Source: Gemmatimonadota bacterium
Lineage (GTDB): Bacteria; Gemmatimonadota; Gemmatimonadetes; Gemmatimonadales; GWC2-71-9
Direction: 5' to 3'
NCBI GenBank assembly: GCA_016720805.1
Contig: JADKJZ010000014.1
Span: 806,001 to 870,000, forward strand
Length of the DNA: 64,000 nt
Below are positions 43,858 through 52,921 of this stretch, piece by piece. Position 1 is the stretch's first letter. Each line of letters begins with the position of its first letter. The notes beneath the pieces are model-generated. The model was not told the origin of the DNA. It searched no databases and saw only the letters and a list, made by a program, of their open reading frames with translations. The position numbers and the translations under genes were made by a program.

Positions 43858-46542
43858 ATGCGCTTCCGCCTCGCTCTGCTCTCGCTCGTGCTCGCCACCC
43901 CCGTGGCCGCGCAGGGCCGCTACCCAGCCTACGACTTCGGCGCCTTCCCGCCGTACCGCGCGGCGGTGCCGAATCCGGAGCGGCTGCTCGGCCATCCGAT
44001 CGGGTCGCGGCATACGATGTATCACGAGCAGCGGGCGGTGCTCGATGCGATGATCGCGGCGGCGGGTGATCGGGTGCGGACCGAGGTCACGGGGCGGACG
44101 GCCGAGGGGAAGGAGATGCGGGTGCTGATCATATCCTCGCCCGCCAACATTGCGCGGCTCGACGCCATCCGCGCCGATCTCGCGCGGCTCGCCGATCCGC
44201 GGGCGCTGACCAAGGCGCAAGCCGCCGAGCTCGCGAAGACCACGCCGGCGCTGTCGATCCTCTCGCACTCGATCCACGGCAACGAGCCCGCGGGCTTTGA
44301 GTCGTCGATGATGACCGCCTACACGCTGCTCGCCTCCGAGTCGCCGCAGGTGAAGGCGATCCTCGACAACACCGTCACGATCATCAACCCGTCACAGAAC
44401 CCCGATGGCCACGAGCGCTTCGCGGCGTGGAGCAATTCGGTTGCGGTCGGCAGCGAGGAGCCGGCCGCGCTCGAGGGAGGCGAGCCGTGGAGCATCCAGG
44501 GACGCTTCAACCACTATCGCTTCGACATGAATCGCGACCTGATCGCGCTGTCGCAAGCCGAGACGAAGGCGACCGCCGGCGCCGTGCGCCGTTGGCATCC
44601 GCAAGTGTTCGTCGACCTGCACAGCACGACGGCGCAGTACTTCTTCCCGCCGGCCGCCGCGCCGATCAACCAGCTGGTGCCGCTCGCCTCCGTGAAGTGG
44701 CTCGAAGCCTTCGGCAAGGGCAATGCCGATGCCTTCGACCGCCAGAATTGGCCTTACTTCGTGCGCGACGTCTTCGACCTCCACTACGCCGGCTACTGGG
44801 ACTCGTGGCCCTCGCTCCTCGGCGCCACCGGAATGACCTTCGAGACCGACGGCGGGCCGAAGCTCGCGCTCCGGAAGGACGACGGCACGATCACCACCTT
44901 CCGTGACGGCATCGCCCACCACTTCGTCGCCTCGATGGCGACGCTCAACACCCTCGCGGCAAACCGCGAGCCCCGGCTCAACGACTTCTACGACTTCCAC
45001 GCCTCGGCGCTCGCGATCACCACCGGGGTCCGCCGCGTCGTGATCGAGCCGGGCCGCGATCCGGAACGCACCCGCGAGGTGATCGACCTGCTCGCCTTCC
45101 AGGGCGTCGAGGTGCAGCGCCTGACCGCGCCGTGGACCGCGCTCCGCGCCAATGACTACCTGGGCGGAGCCGCCGCCAAGCGCACCTTCGCCGCCGGCAG
45201 CTGGGTGATCGACCTGGCGCAACCGGAAGGCCGCCTCGCGCGCGCGCTGCTCGAGCCGAAGGCCACGGTCGACTCCGCCTTTGCGCGCCGGCAGATCGAG
45301 CGCTTCGAGCGAAATCGTCGCCGTGGTGAGAACGCGCCCCGCGAGGGCTACGAGTTCTACGACGTCACCGCGTGGTCGATCCCGCTGGTGCACGGACTTA
45401 CCGCGGCGTGGAGCGACGAGGCGACGCCGATGAGCGCGGTGGCGCTCTCGGAGATCGGCGAGGCGCAGGTGCTCCCGGCGGCGGCGGCACGTGCGCAGGC
45501 GGCATACCTGATCCTCCCGGGCACGCGAGGTGCCCAGCAGCTCGCGCTCGCCCTCCTGCGTGAAAGCTTCATCGTCAACGTCGCGAGCGTGCCGATGCGC
45601 GCCGACGGCAAGGAATACCCGGCCGGGACGATGGTCGTCCGCGTCGGGCGCAACCCCGCGACGGTGCACGAGCGGATCGCGCGGCTCGGCCCCGAGTACA
45701 AGGTCGCCGTCATCGCGGTTCAGTCGGGCTTCCCCGACAGCGGCGCGGTCGGCATCGGGAGCGAGTCGGTCGATGTGGTGCGCAATCCGAAGGTGCTTGT
45801 GGCCTCGGGTGACGGCGTGTCGCAGACGTCCTTCGGCGATGTCTGGTGGTACCTCGAGAAGGAACTCACGCTGCCGTTCGTTCCGGTCGAAGTGCGTCGC
45901 CTCGGTTCGATGGCGCTCGAGCAGTACAACGTGATCATTCTCCCTGAAGGGAGCTACGCCGGCACGCTCGGCACCGCCGGGATGAACCGGCTGCGCGACT
46001 GGGTGCGCGGCGGCGGCGCGCTGATCACGATGGGGTCGTCGGTCTCGCTGCTCGAGAACAAGGAGATGGGTCTCCGGGCGACGCCGGAGCCGGAGAAGAA
46101 GGACGCGCCGAAGCTCACGCCGGAGGACACCACGCTCACCGGTGGCGGCGCCTTCCCGTTCGTCTCGCCGAGCGCCAAGGGGAACCAGGCGGCCGAAGGG
46201 GTGCCGGGCGCGATTGCGCGGGCGACGATCGACCGCAGCGTCTGGCTCGCCTGGGGGTACGACCGCGACCAGCTCGCCGTCCCGGTCCCGGGGGACTTCC
46301 TGAAGCCCTCCAAGAGTGGCGTGAACGTGGTGGTCTTCAACGAGAAGGCGCCGGTCCTCTCCGGCTTCACCTGGCCCGGCAACACCGAGAAGTTCCTGAC
46401 CGGCTCGGTCTGGGCCTCGGTGGAGCGGGCGGGGCGGGGGAACGTGGTGGCGTTCGCCGAAAATCCGCTGTTCCGGGGCTTCTGGCGGGGGACGGCGATG
46501 CTGTTTGCGAATGCGGTGCTGTTTGGGGCGGGGCGGCCGTAG
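43858..46542 (+). CDS. Secreted M14-family zinc carboxypeptidase
   Basis: An 894-aa exported metallopeptidase. A signal peptide (LALLSLVLATPVAAQG) is followed by the M14 catalytic domain at about residues 50-370: zinc ligands His and Glu in SHSIHGNEPAG near residue 138, the third ligand His in VFVDLHST near 255, and a likely catalytic Glu in GMTFETDGG near 330. The second half includes a glutamine-amidotransferase-like segment (YNVIILPEGSYAG, RGGGALITMGSS). The length and two-part build match large M14 proteins of soil bacteria. It probably digests peptides outside the cytoplasm. Confidence 0.93.
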   Translation: MRFRLALLSLVLATPVAAQGRYPAYDFGAFPPYRAAVPNPERLLGHPIGSRHTMYHEQRAVLDAMIAAAGDRVRTEVTGRTAEGKEMRVLIISSPANIARLDAIRADLARLADPRALTKAQAAELAKTTPALSILSHSIHGNEPAGFESSMMTAYTLLASESPQVKAILDNTVTIINPSQNPDGHERFAAWSNSVAVGSEEPAALEGGEPWSIQGRFNHYRFDMNRDLIALSQAETKATAGAVRRWHPQVFVDLHSTTAQYFFPPAAAPINQLVPLASVKWLEAFGKGNADAFDRQNWPYFVRDVFDLHYAGYWDSWPSLLGATGMTFETDGGPKLALRKDDGTITTFRDGIAHHFVASMATLNTLAANREPRLNDFYDFHASALAITTGVRRVVIEPGRDPERTREVIDLLAFQGVEVQRLTAPWTALRANDYLGGAAAKRTFAAGSWVIDLAQPEGRLARALLEPKATVDSAFARRQIERFERNRRRGENAPREGYEFYDVTAWSIPLVHGLTAAWSDEATPMSAVALSEIGEAQVLPAAAARAQAAYLILPGTRGAQQLALALLRESFIVNVASVPMRADGKEYPAGTMVVRVGRNPATVHERIARLGPEYKVAVIAVQSGFPDSGAVGIGSESVDVVRNPKVLVASGDGVSQTSFGDVWWYLEKELTLPFVPVEVRRLGSMALEQYNVIILPEGSYAGTLGTAGMNRLRDWVRGGGALITMGSSVSLLENKEMGLRATPEPEKKDAPKLTPEDTTLTGGGAFPFVSPSAKGNQAAEGVPGAIARATIDRSVWLAWGYDRDQLAVPVPGDFLKPSKSGVNVVVFNEKAPVLSGFTWPGNTEKFLTGSVWASVERAGRGNVVAFAENPLFRGFWRGTAMLFANAVLFGAGRP

Positions 46543-46550
46543 GATCCTGG

Positions 46551-46590
46551 CGTAGGGGCGCCGTAGGGGCGCAGCATGCTGCGCCCTTAC
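46551..46590. repeat. Dispersed GTAGGGGCG palindrome, copy 2
   Basis: A full copy at 46563-46590 (one mismatch between arms) is preceded by a half copy at 46552-46562. It lies just after the M14 peptidase gene. Confidence 0.8.
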
Positions 46591-46613
46591 TACGCATCCG
46601 CCCGCGACACGGC

Positions 46614-46619
46614 TATATT
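46614..46619 (+). promoter_or_regulatory. Putative -10 element TATATT for the SRP RNA
   Basis: TATATT ends 6 nt before the first paired base of the SRP RNA, so the RNA 5' end marks the transcription start and calibrates the TAnnTT element as a -10 box. Confidence 0.6.
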
Positions 46620-46625
46620 ACCGGC

Positions 46626-46721
46626 GCCCCAGGTCCGTAGGGTATCAGCGTGCGAACCGCGTCAGGGCCTAGCGGCAGCAGCGCTAAGCAATGTCTGATA
46701 TCGCTTCGGGTCGCCTGGGGC
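46626..46721 (+). ncRNA. ffs: Signal recognition particle RNA (4.5S-type)
   Basis: The RNA component of SRP binds Ffh and directs co-translational targeting. The ends pair: GCCCCAGG (46626-46633) with CCTGGGGC (46714-46721). At the tip lies the Ffh-binding domain, GTCAGGGCC, loop TAGC, GGCAGCAGC (46661-46682), followed by GCTAAGCAATG, which matches the conserved asymmetric and symmetric loops of small bacterial SRP RNAs. The tetraloop TAGC is unlike the common GGAA. Its place just upstream of dnaX is the arrangement known in many bacteria. Confidence 0.85.
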
Positions 46722-46753
46722 ACTTTGCATTTCCCTCCCTGCGGGACCGCCTG

Positions 46754-48505
46754 ATGTCCATCGCCCTCGCCCGCCGTTACCGCCCCCGTCGATTTGCCGA
46801 CCTCCTGGTTCAGGACCACGTCGCTGCCGCGTTGCGCGGGGCCGTGGCCAAGAACCGTGTCGGCCATGGCTACCTGCTGACCGGGCCGCGTGGCGTCGGC
46901 AAGACCACCGCGGCCCGCATCCTCGCGATGGCGCTCAACTGCGAGCGCCGCGACCTCGAGAACCCGACCGGCGAGCCGTGCGGCGAGTGCGCCTCGTGCG
47001 AGCGGATCTGGAACGGGCAGGCGAACCTCGACGTGGTCGAGATCGACGCGGCGTCGAACCGCGGCGTCGATGACGCGCGCGACCTGCGCGAGCGGGCGAT
47101 GTACGCCGCCTCCCAGGATGGCCACCACAAGGTGTACATCGTGGACGAGGCGCACATGCTCACGCGCGAGGCGTGGAATGCGCTGCTGAAGATTCTCGAA
47201 GAGCCGCCCCCGGGGGTCGTCTTCGTCTTCGCGACCACCGAGCCGCAGAAGATCTTCAACACCGCCGCGCCGGTGATGTCGCGGCTGCAACGCTTCGACT
47301 TCCGCCGCATCGGCCCAGCCGCCATCCAGTCGCGGCTCCGCGAGGTGCTGCGCACCGAGGGGCTCGACGCCGAGGACGACGCGCTGCTGCTGATCGGCCG
47401 TCACGCCGACGGCGGGATGCGCGACGCGCTCTCGGTGCTCGACCAGTGCCTCTCCTTCGGCGAGGGCCCGCTCACCGCCGCGCGCGTGCGCGACGTCCTC
47501 GGCCTCGTCAACGACGAGTCGTACGGCGCGGTGCTCTCGCTCGTGGCCGATCGGAATCCGGGCGCCGTCTTCGGGGTGCTCGACCAGCTGATGGACAGCG
47601 GCGCCGACCTGGCGGAGTTCGCGGGCGGCCTCTCCGAGGTGCTCCGCGCGCTGGTGATGCATCACTACGGCGTCACGCCCGAGGAGCTGCCGGAATCGAC
47701 GCTCGCGTTGATCGCGGGCGTCGCGCCGAGGCTCGCCCCCGAGGATGCGGTGCGGATGCTCAAGCTGCTCGCCGACGCCGAGCCGTCGATTCGCCGGAGC
47801 GCGCATCCACGACTGGTGCTCGAGACGCTCCTGCTCCGTTGGGCAATGCTCGACCGCGTCGTCGACCTGAAGGCGCTCCTGGCCGGGCAGGCACCGCCGG
47901 CCTGGCAAGGCTCCCCGACACCGGCCGCCCAGCCGATACCTCAGAGTCGATCGGCTGCGGCCCCGGCGCCGGCAGCGGCCGCACCGAAACCCCAGGCGCC
48001 GAAGTCCTCGCTCGCCGAGGAGGCACCACCCCCGCCCGCCCCGCGGAACCGCGAGACGGGAGGGCCGCCCGAGGGGGCCGCCTCACCAGCGCCGGTCTTC
48101 TCGGTCCCGGCCAATACCGATGGGATCCGGGCGATCTGGGCCGAGGTGGTGGCGACGGCCTCGCGGCAGAGCATGCTCCTGAGCCAGGCGCTCGACCACG
48201 CCACGCCGCGGATGGACGTCCCGGGGAAGGCGGTTCTGGCGTTCGGCCCGGAGGAGGGGGTCTTTCGGGAGGGGGCGGAGCGGCTCCTGAGCAGCATCGA
48301 GACGATTCTCTCGGCCCGGATGGGAAGCCCGGTGACGGTGGTGCTGGAGTCCGGAATCGCCACCCCGGCCCCCGCGGCACGGAAGGGCGGCCGGATGACC
48401 GACGAGACGATTCGGGCGGACCGGCTGGGCGAACTCCGGCGGAAGGATCCGACCCTCGATGCGGCCGCCGACGCGTTAGATTTGGAGCTCGTGGACGAGG
48501 GATGA
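46754..48505 (+). CDS. dnaX: DNA polymerase III subunit gamma/tau
   Basis: DnaX is the AAA+ clamp-loader ATPase of the replisome. The 583-aa protein has Walker A GPRGVGKTT at about residues 44-52, the zinc-finger cysteines in LNCERR and CGECASC, Walker B VYIVDEAHML, and the sensor region ATTEPQKI. After residue 375 comes a Pro/Ala-rich linker and a tau-like C-terminal domain. The start at 46754 is preferred over 46691, which lies inside the SRP RNA. It is followed with a 4-nt overlap by ybaB and then recR, a conserved gene order. Confidence 0.95.
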   Translation: MSIALARRYRPRRFADLLVQDHVAAALRGAVAKNRVGHGYLLTGPRGVGKTTAARILAMALNCERRDLENPTGEPCGECASCERIWNGQANLDVVEIDAASNRGVDDARDLRERAMYAASQDGHHKVYIVDEAHMLTREAWNALLKILEEPPPGVVFVFATTEPQKIFNTAAPVMSRLQRFDFRRIGPAAIQSRLREVLRTEGLDAEDDALLLIGRHADGGMRDALSVLDQCLSFGEGPLTAARVRDVLGLVNDESYGAVLSLVADRNPGAVFGVLDQLMDSGADLAEFAGGLSEVLRALVMHHYGVTPEELPESTLALIAGVAPRLAPEDAVRMLKLLADAEPSIRRSAHPRLVLETLLLRWAMLDRVVDLKALLAGQAPPAWQGSPTPAAQPIPQSRSAAAPAPAAAAPKPQAPKSSLAEEAPPPPAPRNRETGGPPEGAASPAPVFSVPANTDGIRAIWAEVVATASRQSMLLSQALDHATPRMDVPGKAVLAFGPEEGVFREGAERLLSSIETILSARMGSPVTVVLESGIATPAPAARKGGRMTDETIRADRLGELRRKDPTLDAAADALDLELVDEG

Positions 48506-48831
48506 TCCTTCGTCCCGGTGACACCCTGGACGACGGACGGACGTTGGCGGATTCCTCGAAGAACGCACCCACACGCGGCCGGTCCGACCGGGCTCGCACC
48601 ACGCGCGACGCCGAACTGGCCAAGCGTGCGGTCGAGGCGCGTGCGGGCGGCGGATTGGTGCAGGTGGAAGTCGATGGCCATCTGGCGCTGCGGCGCCTGG
48701 TGATCGCCCCCGAGCTGCTCGAGGGGCGAGACGCCGACTTGTTGGCCGACCTGATCATGTCGGCGATTGCCGAGGCGCAGCGTCGCGCGGACGCGCTGGC
48801 GGCGACGGATCCGGACCCGACCCCCGCGTGA
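48502..48831 (+). CDS. YbaB/EbfC-family nucleoid-associated protein
   Basis: The 109-aa protein matches YbaB/EbfC DNA-binding dimers in its second half: ARAGGGLVQVEVDGHLALRR, then DADLLADLIMSAIAEAQRRA. The first 35 residues differ from the family and are basic and low-complexity (SKNAPTRGRSDRARTTR), unlike the usual Met/Gln-rich helix. Position between dnaX and recR, with an ATGA overlap, is the conserved location for this family and supports the call. Confidence 0.85.
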   Translation: MILRPGDTLDDGRTLADSSKNAPTRGRSDRARTTRDAELAKRAVEARAGGGLVQVEVDGHLALRRLVIAPELLEGRDADLLADLIMSAIAEAQRRADALAATDPDPTPA

Positions 48832-48835
48832 TGCC

Positions 48836-49429
48836 GTGAGCGCCCTCGAGACGCTCATCGGCGAGTTGGCGCGACTTCCCGGCATTGGCCGGAAGACCGC
48901 CCAGCGCCTCGCCTACCACCTCCTCGGCCAGCCGCGCGAGCGGATGGATGCGCTGGCAGCCGCACTGCAGGTGGTGTCCGAGCGGGTACACCCCTGTACC
49001 GAGTGCGGCCAGCCGACCGAAGACGGGGTCTGCCCCATCTGTCGCGATCCGCGGCGTGATCCGACGCTCCTCTGCATCGTCGAGGAGGCATCGGCACTCG
49101 CGATCCTCGAGAAGGCCGTGGCGTTCCGCGGACGGTATGTGGTCCTCGGCGGCCGGCTCTCGCCGCTCGACGGGATCGGGCCGGAGGCACTGCGGATCGG
49201 CCTGCTGGAGCGTCGGCTCGATGCCGGTGATGTCCGTGAGGTCATTCTCGCCACCAACTCTTCGCTGGAGGGGGAGGCGACCGCCACCTACCTCCACCAG
49301 CTGCTGGCCGCCCGCCCTGGGGTGAAGGTCTCCCGGTTGGCACGTGGCCTGCCAGTTGGAGGGGAACTGGAATACGTTGACGGGGTCACGCTGACCCATG
49401 CCCTGACCGCCCGGGAGGAGTTGCGATGA
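48836..49429 (+). CDS. recR: Recombination protein RecR
   Basis: RecR works with RecF and RecO to load RecA on gapped DNA. The 197-aa protein has the N-terminal helix-hairpin-helix RLPGIGRKTAQRLAYHLL, a Cys4 zinc finger (CTECGQ and CPICRD), and a Toprim domain (LLCIVEEASALAILEK, LGGRLSPLDGIGPE). The start is a GTG 4 nt after the ybaB stop. The stop overlaps the next small gene. Confidence 0.96.
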   Translation: MSALETLIGELARLPGIGRKTAQRLAYHLLGQPRERMDALAAALQVVSERVHPCTECGQPTEDGVCPICRDPRRDPTLLCIVEEASALAILEKAVAFRGRYVVLGGRLSPLDGIGPEALRIGLLERRLDAGDVREVILATNSSLEGEATATYLHQLLAARPGVKVSRLARGLPVGGELEYVDGVTLTHALTAREELR

Positions 49430-49704
49430 GTCGAGGTCCGTCCGGTAGCACCCTCTTTGTCGGCGCCGCCCTGTTGGGGCTCGCCGGAGGCTGGCTGCTG
49501 GCCCAGCGACACGACCGCATCCACTCCGAGGATCTCTTCGCCGACGCGGCCTGGAAGCGCTTCGCCGCGTTGGGCTGGATGGAACGCGAAGCCGACCCGG
49601 CATCGTTGCCCCTGCTGCAGGACTACCTCGCCTGGGAGCGCACGCCGACGCTGCAGCTGCGCGCCCGCCGACTGGTCAGCGTGCTCGAGGCGGCCATCGC
49701 GTGA
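49426..49704 (+). CDS. Small single-helix membrane protein of unknown function
   Basis: A 92-aa protein with one N-terminal membrane helix (LFVGAALLGLAGGWLLAQR) and a short helical soluble part rich in Trp, Leu and Arg. I do not recognise a family. It overlaps recR by ATGA and the roadblock gene by GTGA, so it is co-translated with the MglB/MglA module and could be a membrane anchor or partner for it; this is inference from position. Confidence 0.7.
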   Translation: MSRGPSGSTLFVGAALLGLAGGWLLAQRHDRIHSEDLFADAAWKRFAALGWMEREADPASLPLLQDYLAWERTPTLQLRARRLVSVLEAAIA

Positions 49705-50201
49705 CGTCGCCGCGTGCGGCCTCGTGGTCGTTCCACGAGGAAGACTCGGCCCGCATCCGCGGGGTGCTGCTCGACTTCCTCCGCGACACGCAGTCGCGCA
49801 CGGCACTGCTCGTTGATCGCGCCGGACAGATGCTGGTGACGGTCGGTGAACCGCCGACCTTCGACCCGACCGCCTTTGCGTCGCTCACGGCCGCGGACTT
49901 CTCGGCCAACGATCAACTGGCCCGCCTCCTCGGCGAGCCGGAGTTCGGGACGCTGTTCCATCAGGGCGAGAAGGAATCGCTCTACCTCGCCGACATTGCG
50001 CGGCGCGTGATCCTCGTCGTCCTGTTCGACAATCGCACCACGCTTGGCCTCGTCAAGCTGCGGATGCGCGGTGCCGTGCACGAACTGACCGCCCTCTTCA
50101 CCGCGCTCTTTGCCCGCGACATGGGCAACAGCAGCAGCGGCGTCGATGCGGGCTTCGTGGGCGAGGCCGAGGACGAACTCGACAAACTCTTCGGCGGGTG
50201 A
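49701..50201 (+). CDS. Roadblock/LC7-domain protein, MglB-like
   Basis: MglB-type roadblock proteins are GTPase-activating partners of MglA. This 166-aa protein has the roadblock core: RTALLVDRAGQMLVTVG for the first strands, FSANDQLARLLGEPEFGTLF for the helix and RVILVVLFDNRTTLGLVKLR for the last strands, with a Ser/acidic tail. It sits 4 nt before mglA, as in myxobacteria and Thermus. A GTG start overlaps the preceding gene. Confidence 0.88.
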   Translation: MTSPRAASWSFHEEDSARIRGVLLDFLRDTQSRTALLVDRAGQMLVTVGEPPTFDPTAFASLTAADFSANDQLARLLGEPEFGTLFHQGEKESLYLADIARRVILVVLFDNRTTLGLVKLRMRGAVHELTALFTALFARDMGNSSSGVDAGFVGEAEDELDKLFGG

Positions 50202-50205
50202 CCGG

Positions 50206-50880
50206 ATGTCCCTGATCAACTACGCGTCGCGCGAGATCAACTGCAAGATCGTCTACTACGGCCCCGGACTCGGCGGCAAGACGACCAACCTCGAGTACGT
50301 CTACGAGAAGGTCGCGCCATCGTCGAAGGGAAAGTTGATCTCGCTCGCGACCGAGACGGAACGGACGCTCTTCTTCGACTTCCTCCCGGTCGACCTCGGC
50401 ACCATCCGCGGCTTCAAGACGCGCTTCCATCTGTACACGGTGCCGGGGCAGGTCTACTACAACGCCTCGCGCAAGCTGATCCTCAAGGGCGTCGACGGCG
50501 TGGTCTTCGTCGCCGACTCGCAGCTCGAGCGGATGGAAGCCAACCTCGAGGCGATGCAGAACCTGTACGACAACATGACGCAGCACGGCTACGACCTGAC
50601 CAAGCTGCCGTTCGTGATCCAGTACAACAAGCGCGACCTCCCGAACGCCGCGCCGATCGCCGACCTCGACGCCGCGCTCAATCCGGGCTGGACCGTCGAC
50701 GACCCGACGCGCCAGCGCGTGACGCCCGATCCGTACCGCCAGGGCGAATACCTCGTGCGCGAGGTCGACGGCATGTGGGTCGAGCGGGTGCCGACCTTCG
50801 AGGCGGTGGCGGTGCGCGGCGATGGCGTCTTCGACACCCTCAAGGCCGTGAGCAAGCTGGTACTCAAGACACTCGGATGA
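50206..50880 (+). CDS. mglA: MglA-type small Ras-like GTPase
   Basis: MglA is a polarity-setting GTPase known for controlling motility and pole identity. The 224-aa protein has the P-loop GPGLGGKTTN, switch II replaced in the MglA way (YTVPGQVYYN instead of DTAGQ), and the base-specific motif QYNKRDLP. The start at 50206 gives the standard N-terminus MSLINYASREINCKIVYYG. With the roadblock gene before it, this is a complete MglAB module. No motility genes are nearby, so its output here is unknown. Confidence 0.95.
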   Translation: MSLINYASREINCKIVYYGPGLGGKTTNLEYVYEKVAPSSKGKLISLATETERTLFFDFLPVDLGTIRGFKTRFHLYTVPGQVYYNASRKLILKGVDGVVFVADSQLERMEANLEAMQNLYDNMTQHGYDLTKLPFVIQYNKRDLPNAAPIADLDAALNPGWTVDDPTRQRVTPDPYRQGEYLVREVDGMWVERVPTFEAVAVRGDGVFDTLKAVSKLVLKTLG

Positions 50881-51521
50881 CCGCGCGCCCTGCCGTCTGG
50901 AACGTCCCCAACATCCTCACCGCCGCGCGGATTGCGATCACGCCGGTGGTGGCGGCGCTGCCGTTCATTGACGGCTACTGGCCCAAGATCGCCTGCTTCG
51001 TCGTCTTCGTTTCTGCCGCTGTCACCGACGTCATCGACGGCCGCATTGCCCGCCGCGACAACCTGATCACCGACCTCGGCAAGACGCTCGATCCACTTGC
51101 CGACAAGCTCCTCCTGCTCGCGACGCTTGGGCCCATCTGGTACATCTCGCAGCAGCGCCACGCGATGTACGACATCCCGGTGTGGGGGAGCATCCCGCTC
51201 TGGGTCTGTCTGCTGCTCATCGGCCGCGAACTCGCCATGACGATCTTCCGCGCCTGGGCCGAGCGGCGCGGCGTGGTGATCGCGGCGGAAAACGCCGGCA
51301 AGACCAAGGCCGCGCTGCAAAATGTGTTCATCGGTGGCACGCTGGCGTGGTTCGCCTTCCGCGATGCCTTCCGCCTCCTGGGCTGGACCAGCACCCCGTT
51401 CGCGCACTGGTGGAACGAGTTCCACGGCGGCTTCGTCGCTGCCGCGCTCGGCATCGCGCTGACGCTGACGCTCTATTCGTTCGTCATGTACATGGTCCAG
51501 TACCGTCGCCTCTTCCGCTGA
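50877..51521 (+). CDS. pgsA: CDP-diacylglycerol-glycerol-3-phosphate 3-phosphatidyltransferase
   Basis: PgsA makes phosphatidylglycerophosphate, the precursor of phosphatidylglycerol and cardiolipin, in the inner membrane. The CDP-alcohol phosphotransferase signature is complete: DVIDGRIAR, then LGKTLDPLADK, giving the expected aspartates. The 214-aa protein has about six membrane helices. Its ATG overlaps the mglA stop, and cinA follows 7 nt later; the pgsA-cinA order is common. Confidence 0.94.
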   Translation: MTARPAVWNVPNILTAARIAITPVVAALPFIDGYWPKIACFVVFVSAAVTDVIDGRIARRDNLITDLGKTLDPLADKLLLLATLGPIWYISQQRHAMYDIPVWGSIPLWVCLLLIGRELAMTIFRAWAERRGVVIAAENAGKTKAALQNVFIGGTLAWFAFRDAFRLLGWTSTPFAHWWNEFHGGFVAAALGIALTLTLYSFVMYMVQYRRLFR

Positions 51522-51528
51522 GTCGCCC

Positions 51529-52806
51529 GTGGGCGCCACGCTGCCCGTCGAAATCGTCACCATCGGCACCGAGCTGCTGCTCGGCTTCACGGTGGACACC
51601 AACTCCGCCTTCATCGGCCGCACGCTCGCGACCGTCGGCGTCCGCGTCGCCCGGCGCAACGCCGTCAGCGACGCCCCCGAGGAGATCCGCGCCGCGGTCG
51701 ACGCCGCGCTGAGCCGCACCGGCGTGGTGATCACCACCGGCGGCCTCGGTCCCACGCGCGACGACATCTCGAAGCATGTGATCGCCGAGCTGCTCGGGAT
51801 GCCGCTCGAGTTCGACCAGGGCGTCTGGGATGAACTCGTGGCGCGCTGGACGCGCCTCGGCCGGAAGATCTCCGAGTCCAACAAGAGCCAGGCGATGGTC
51901 CCGACTGGCGGCACCGTGCTGCCGAACAAATGGGGTAGCGCGCCGGGGCTCTGGCTCGAGGGGCCGCGCGGCGTGGTGATCCTGCTGCCGGGCGTGCCGT
52001 TCGAGATGCGGAAGCTGATCGAGCACGAGGTCGCGCCGCGCCTCGCCGCGCGCGGCGGCAACGTGGTGATCCGCTCGCGCGTGCTGCGCACCGCGGGCAT
52101 CCCCGAGTCGGTGCTCGGCGAGAAGGTCGGCGAGCTCGAGGCGGAGGTCGCGCCGCTCTCGCTCGCCTACCTCCCGGACGTGGCAGGGGTGGACCTGCGC
52201 CTCACGGCGTGGGAGCTCGATGCTGCCGAGGCCGATGCCCGCCTCGACGAGGCCGCGTCGAAGCTGCATGAGCGGGTCGGTGGCTGGATCTACGGTGAGG
52301 GCGAGGCCGACCTCGCGGCGGTGCTGATCGAGGAGCTCAAGGAGCGCGAGGAGCGGCTCGCGATTGCGGAGTCGTGCACGGGCGGACTGCTCGGCGCGCG
52401 ACTCACCGCCGTGAGCGGATCGTCGGCCGTCTTCCTCGGCGGCATGGTCACCTACTCGAACGCGACCAAGGCGATGCTGCTCGGCGTCGACCCGGTGACG
52501 ATCCTCAAGGAAGGCGCTGTCTCCGCGAAGGTGGCGGAGATGATGGCGATCGGCGCGGCCGACCTGGTGGGTGCTGATGTCGCAGTGGGGATCACCGGGA
52601 TCGCCGGCCCCGATGGCGGCAGCGAGGAGAAGCCGGTCGGGACGGTCTGGTTCGGCTTCTCGGTCCGCGGCGTGGTCGACAGCGCCAGGGTCATCTTCCC
52701 GGGGACACGCGACGAGGTGCGGGCCCGGGCGGTCCAGGCTGCCCTCGTGGGGCTGCTGCGACGGGTCCGCGGCGAAGCAATTCCGGCGGGTGGGACCACG
52801 ATATGA
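51529..52806 (+). CDS. cinA: CinA-family nicotinamide-nucleotide amidase/competence protein
   Basis: This 425-aa protein has the two CinA domains: an N-terminal molybdopterin-binding-like (COG1058) domain (ITTGGLGPTRDDIS, LLPGVPFEMRKL) and a C-terminal NMN-deamidase domain (AIAESCTGGLLGARLTAVSG, VGITGIAGPDGGSEEKPVGT). The family recycles pyridine nucleotides and in some species is tied to competence. The start is a GTG. Confidence 0.95.
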   Translation: MGATLPVEIVTIGTELLLGFTVDTNSAFIGRTLATVGVRVARRNAVSDAPEEIRAAVDAALSRTGVVITTGGLGPTRDDISKHVIAELLGMPLEFDQGVWDELVARWTRLGRKISESNKSQAMVPTGGTVLPNKWGSAPGLWLEGPRGVVILLPGVPFEMRKLIEHEVAPRLAARGGNVVIRSRVLRTAGIPESVLGEKVGELEAEVAPLSLAYLPDVAGVDLRLTAWELDAAEADARLDEAASKLHERVGGWIYGEGEADLAAVLIEELKEREERLAIAESCTGGLLGARLTAVSGSSAVFLGGMVTYSNATKAMLLGVDPVTILKEGAVSAKVAEMMAIGAADLVGADVAVGITGIAGPDGGSEEKPVGTVWFGFSVRGVVDSARVIFPGTRDEVRARAVQAALVGLLRRVRGEAIPAGGTTI

Positions 52807-52921
52807 GTCACAACAGGGGAACCGGCACCGAGACGTCTGCCATTCCGGCATTGCGCCGGGGCACGTCGGTTGCGTTCCTTTGAGAGATTGGTTTTCCCGT
52901 ATTTCTGGAGTGCATGCCGCG

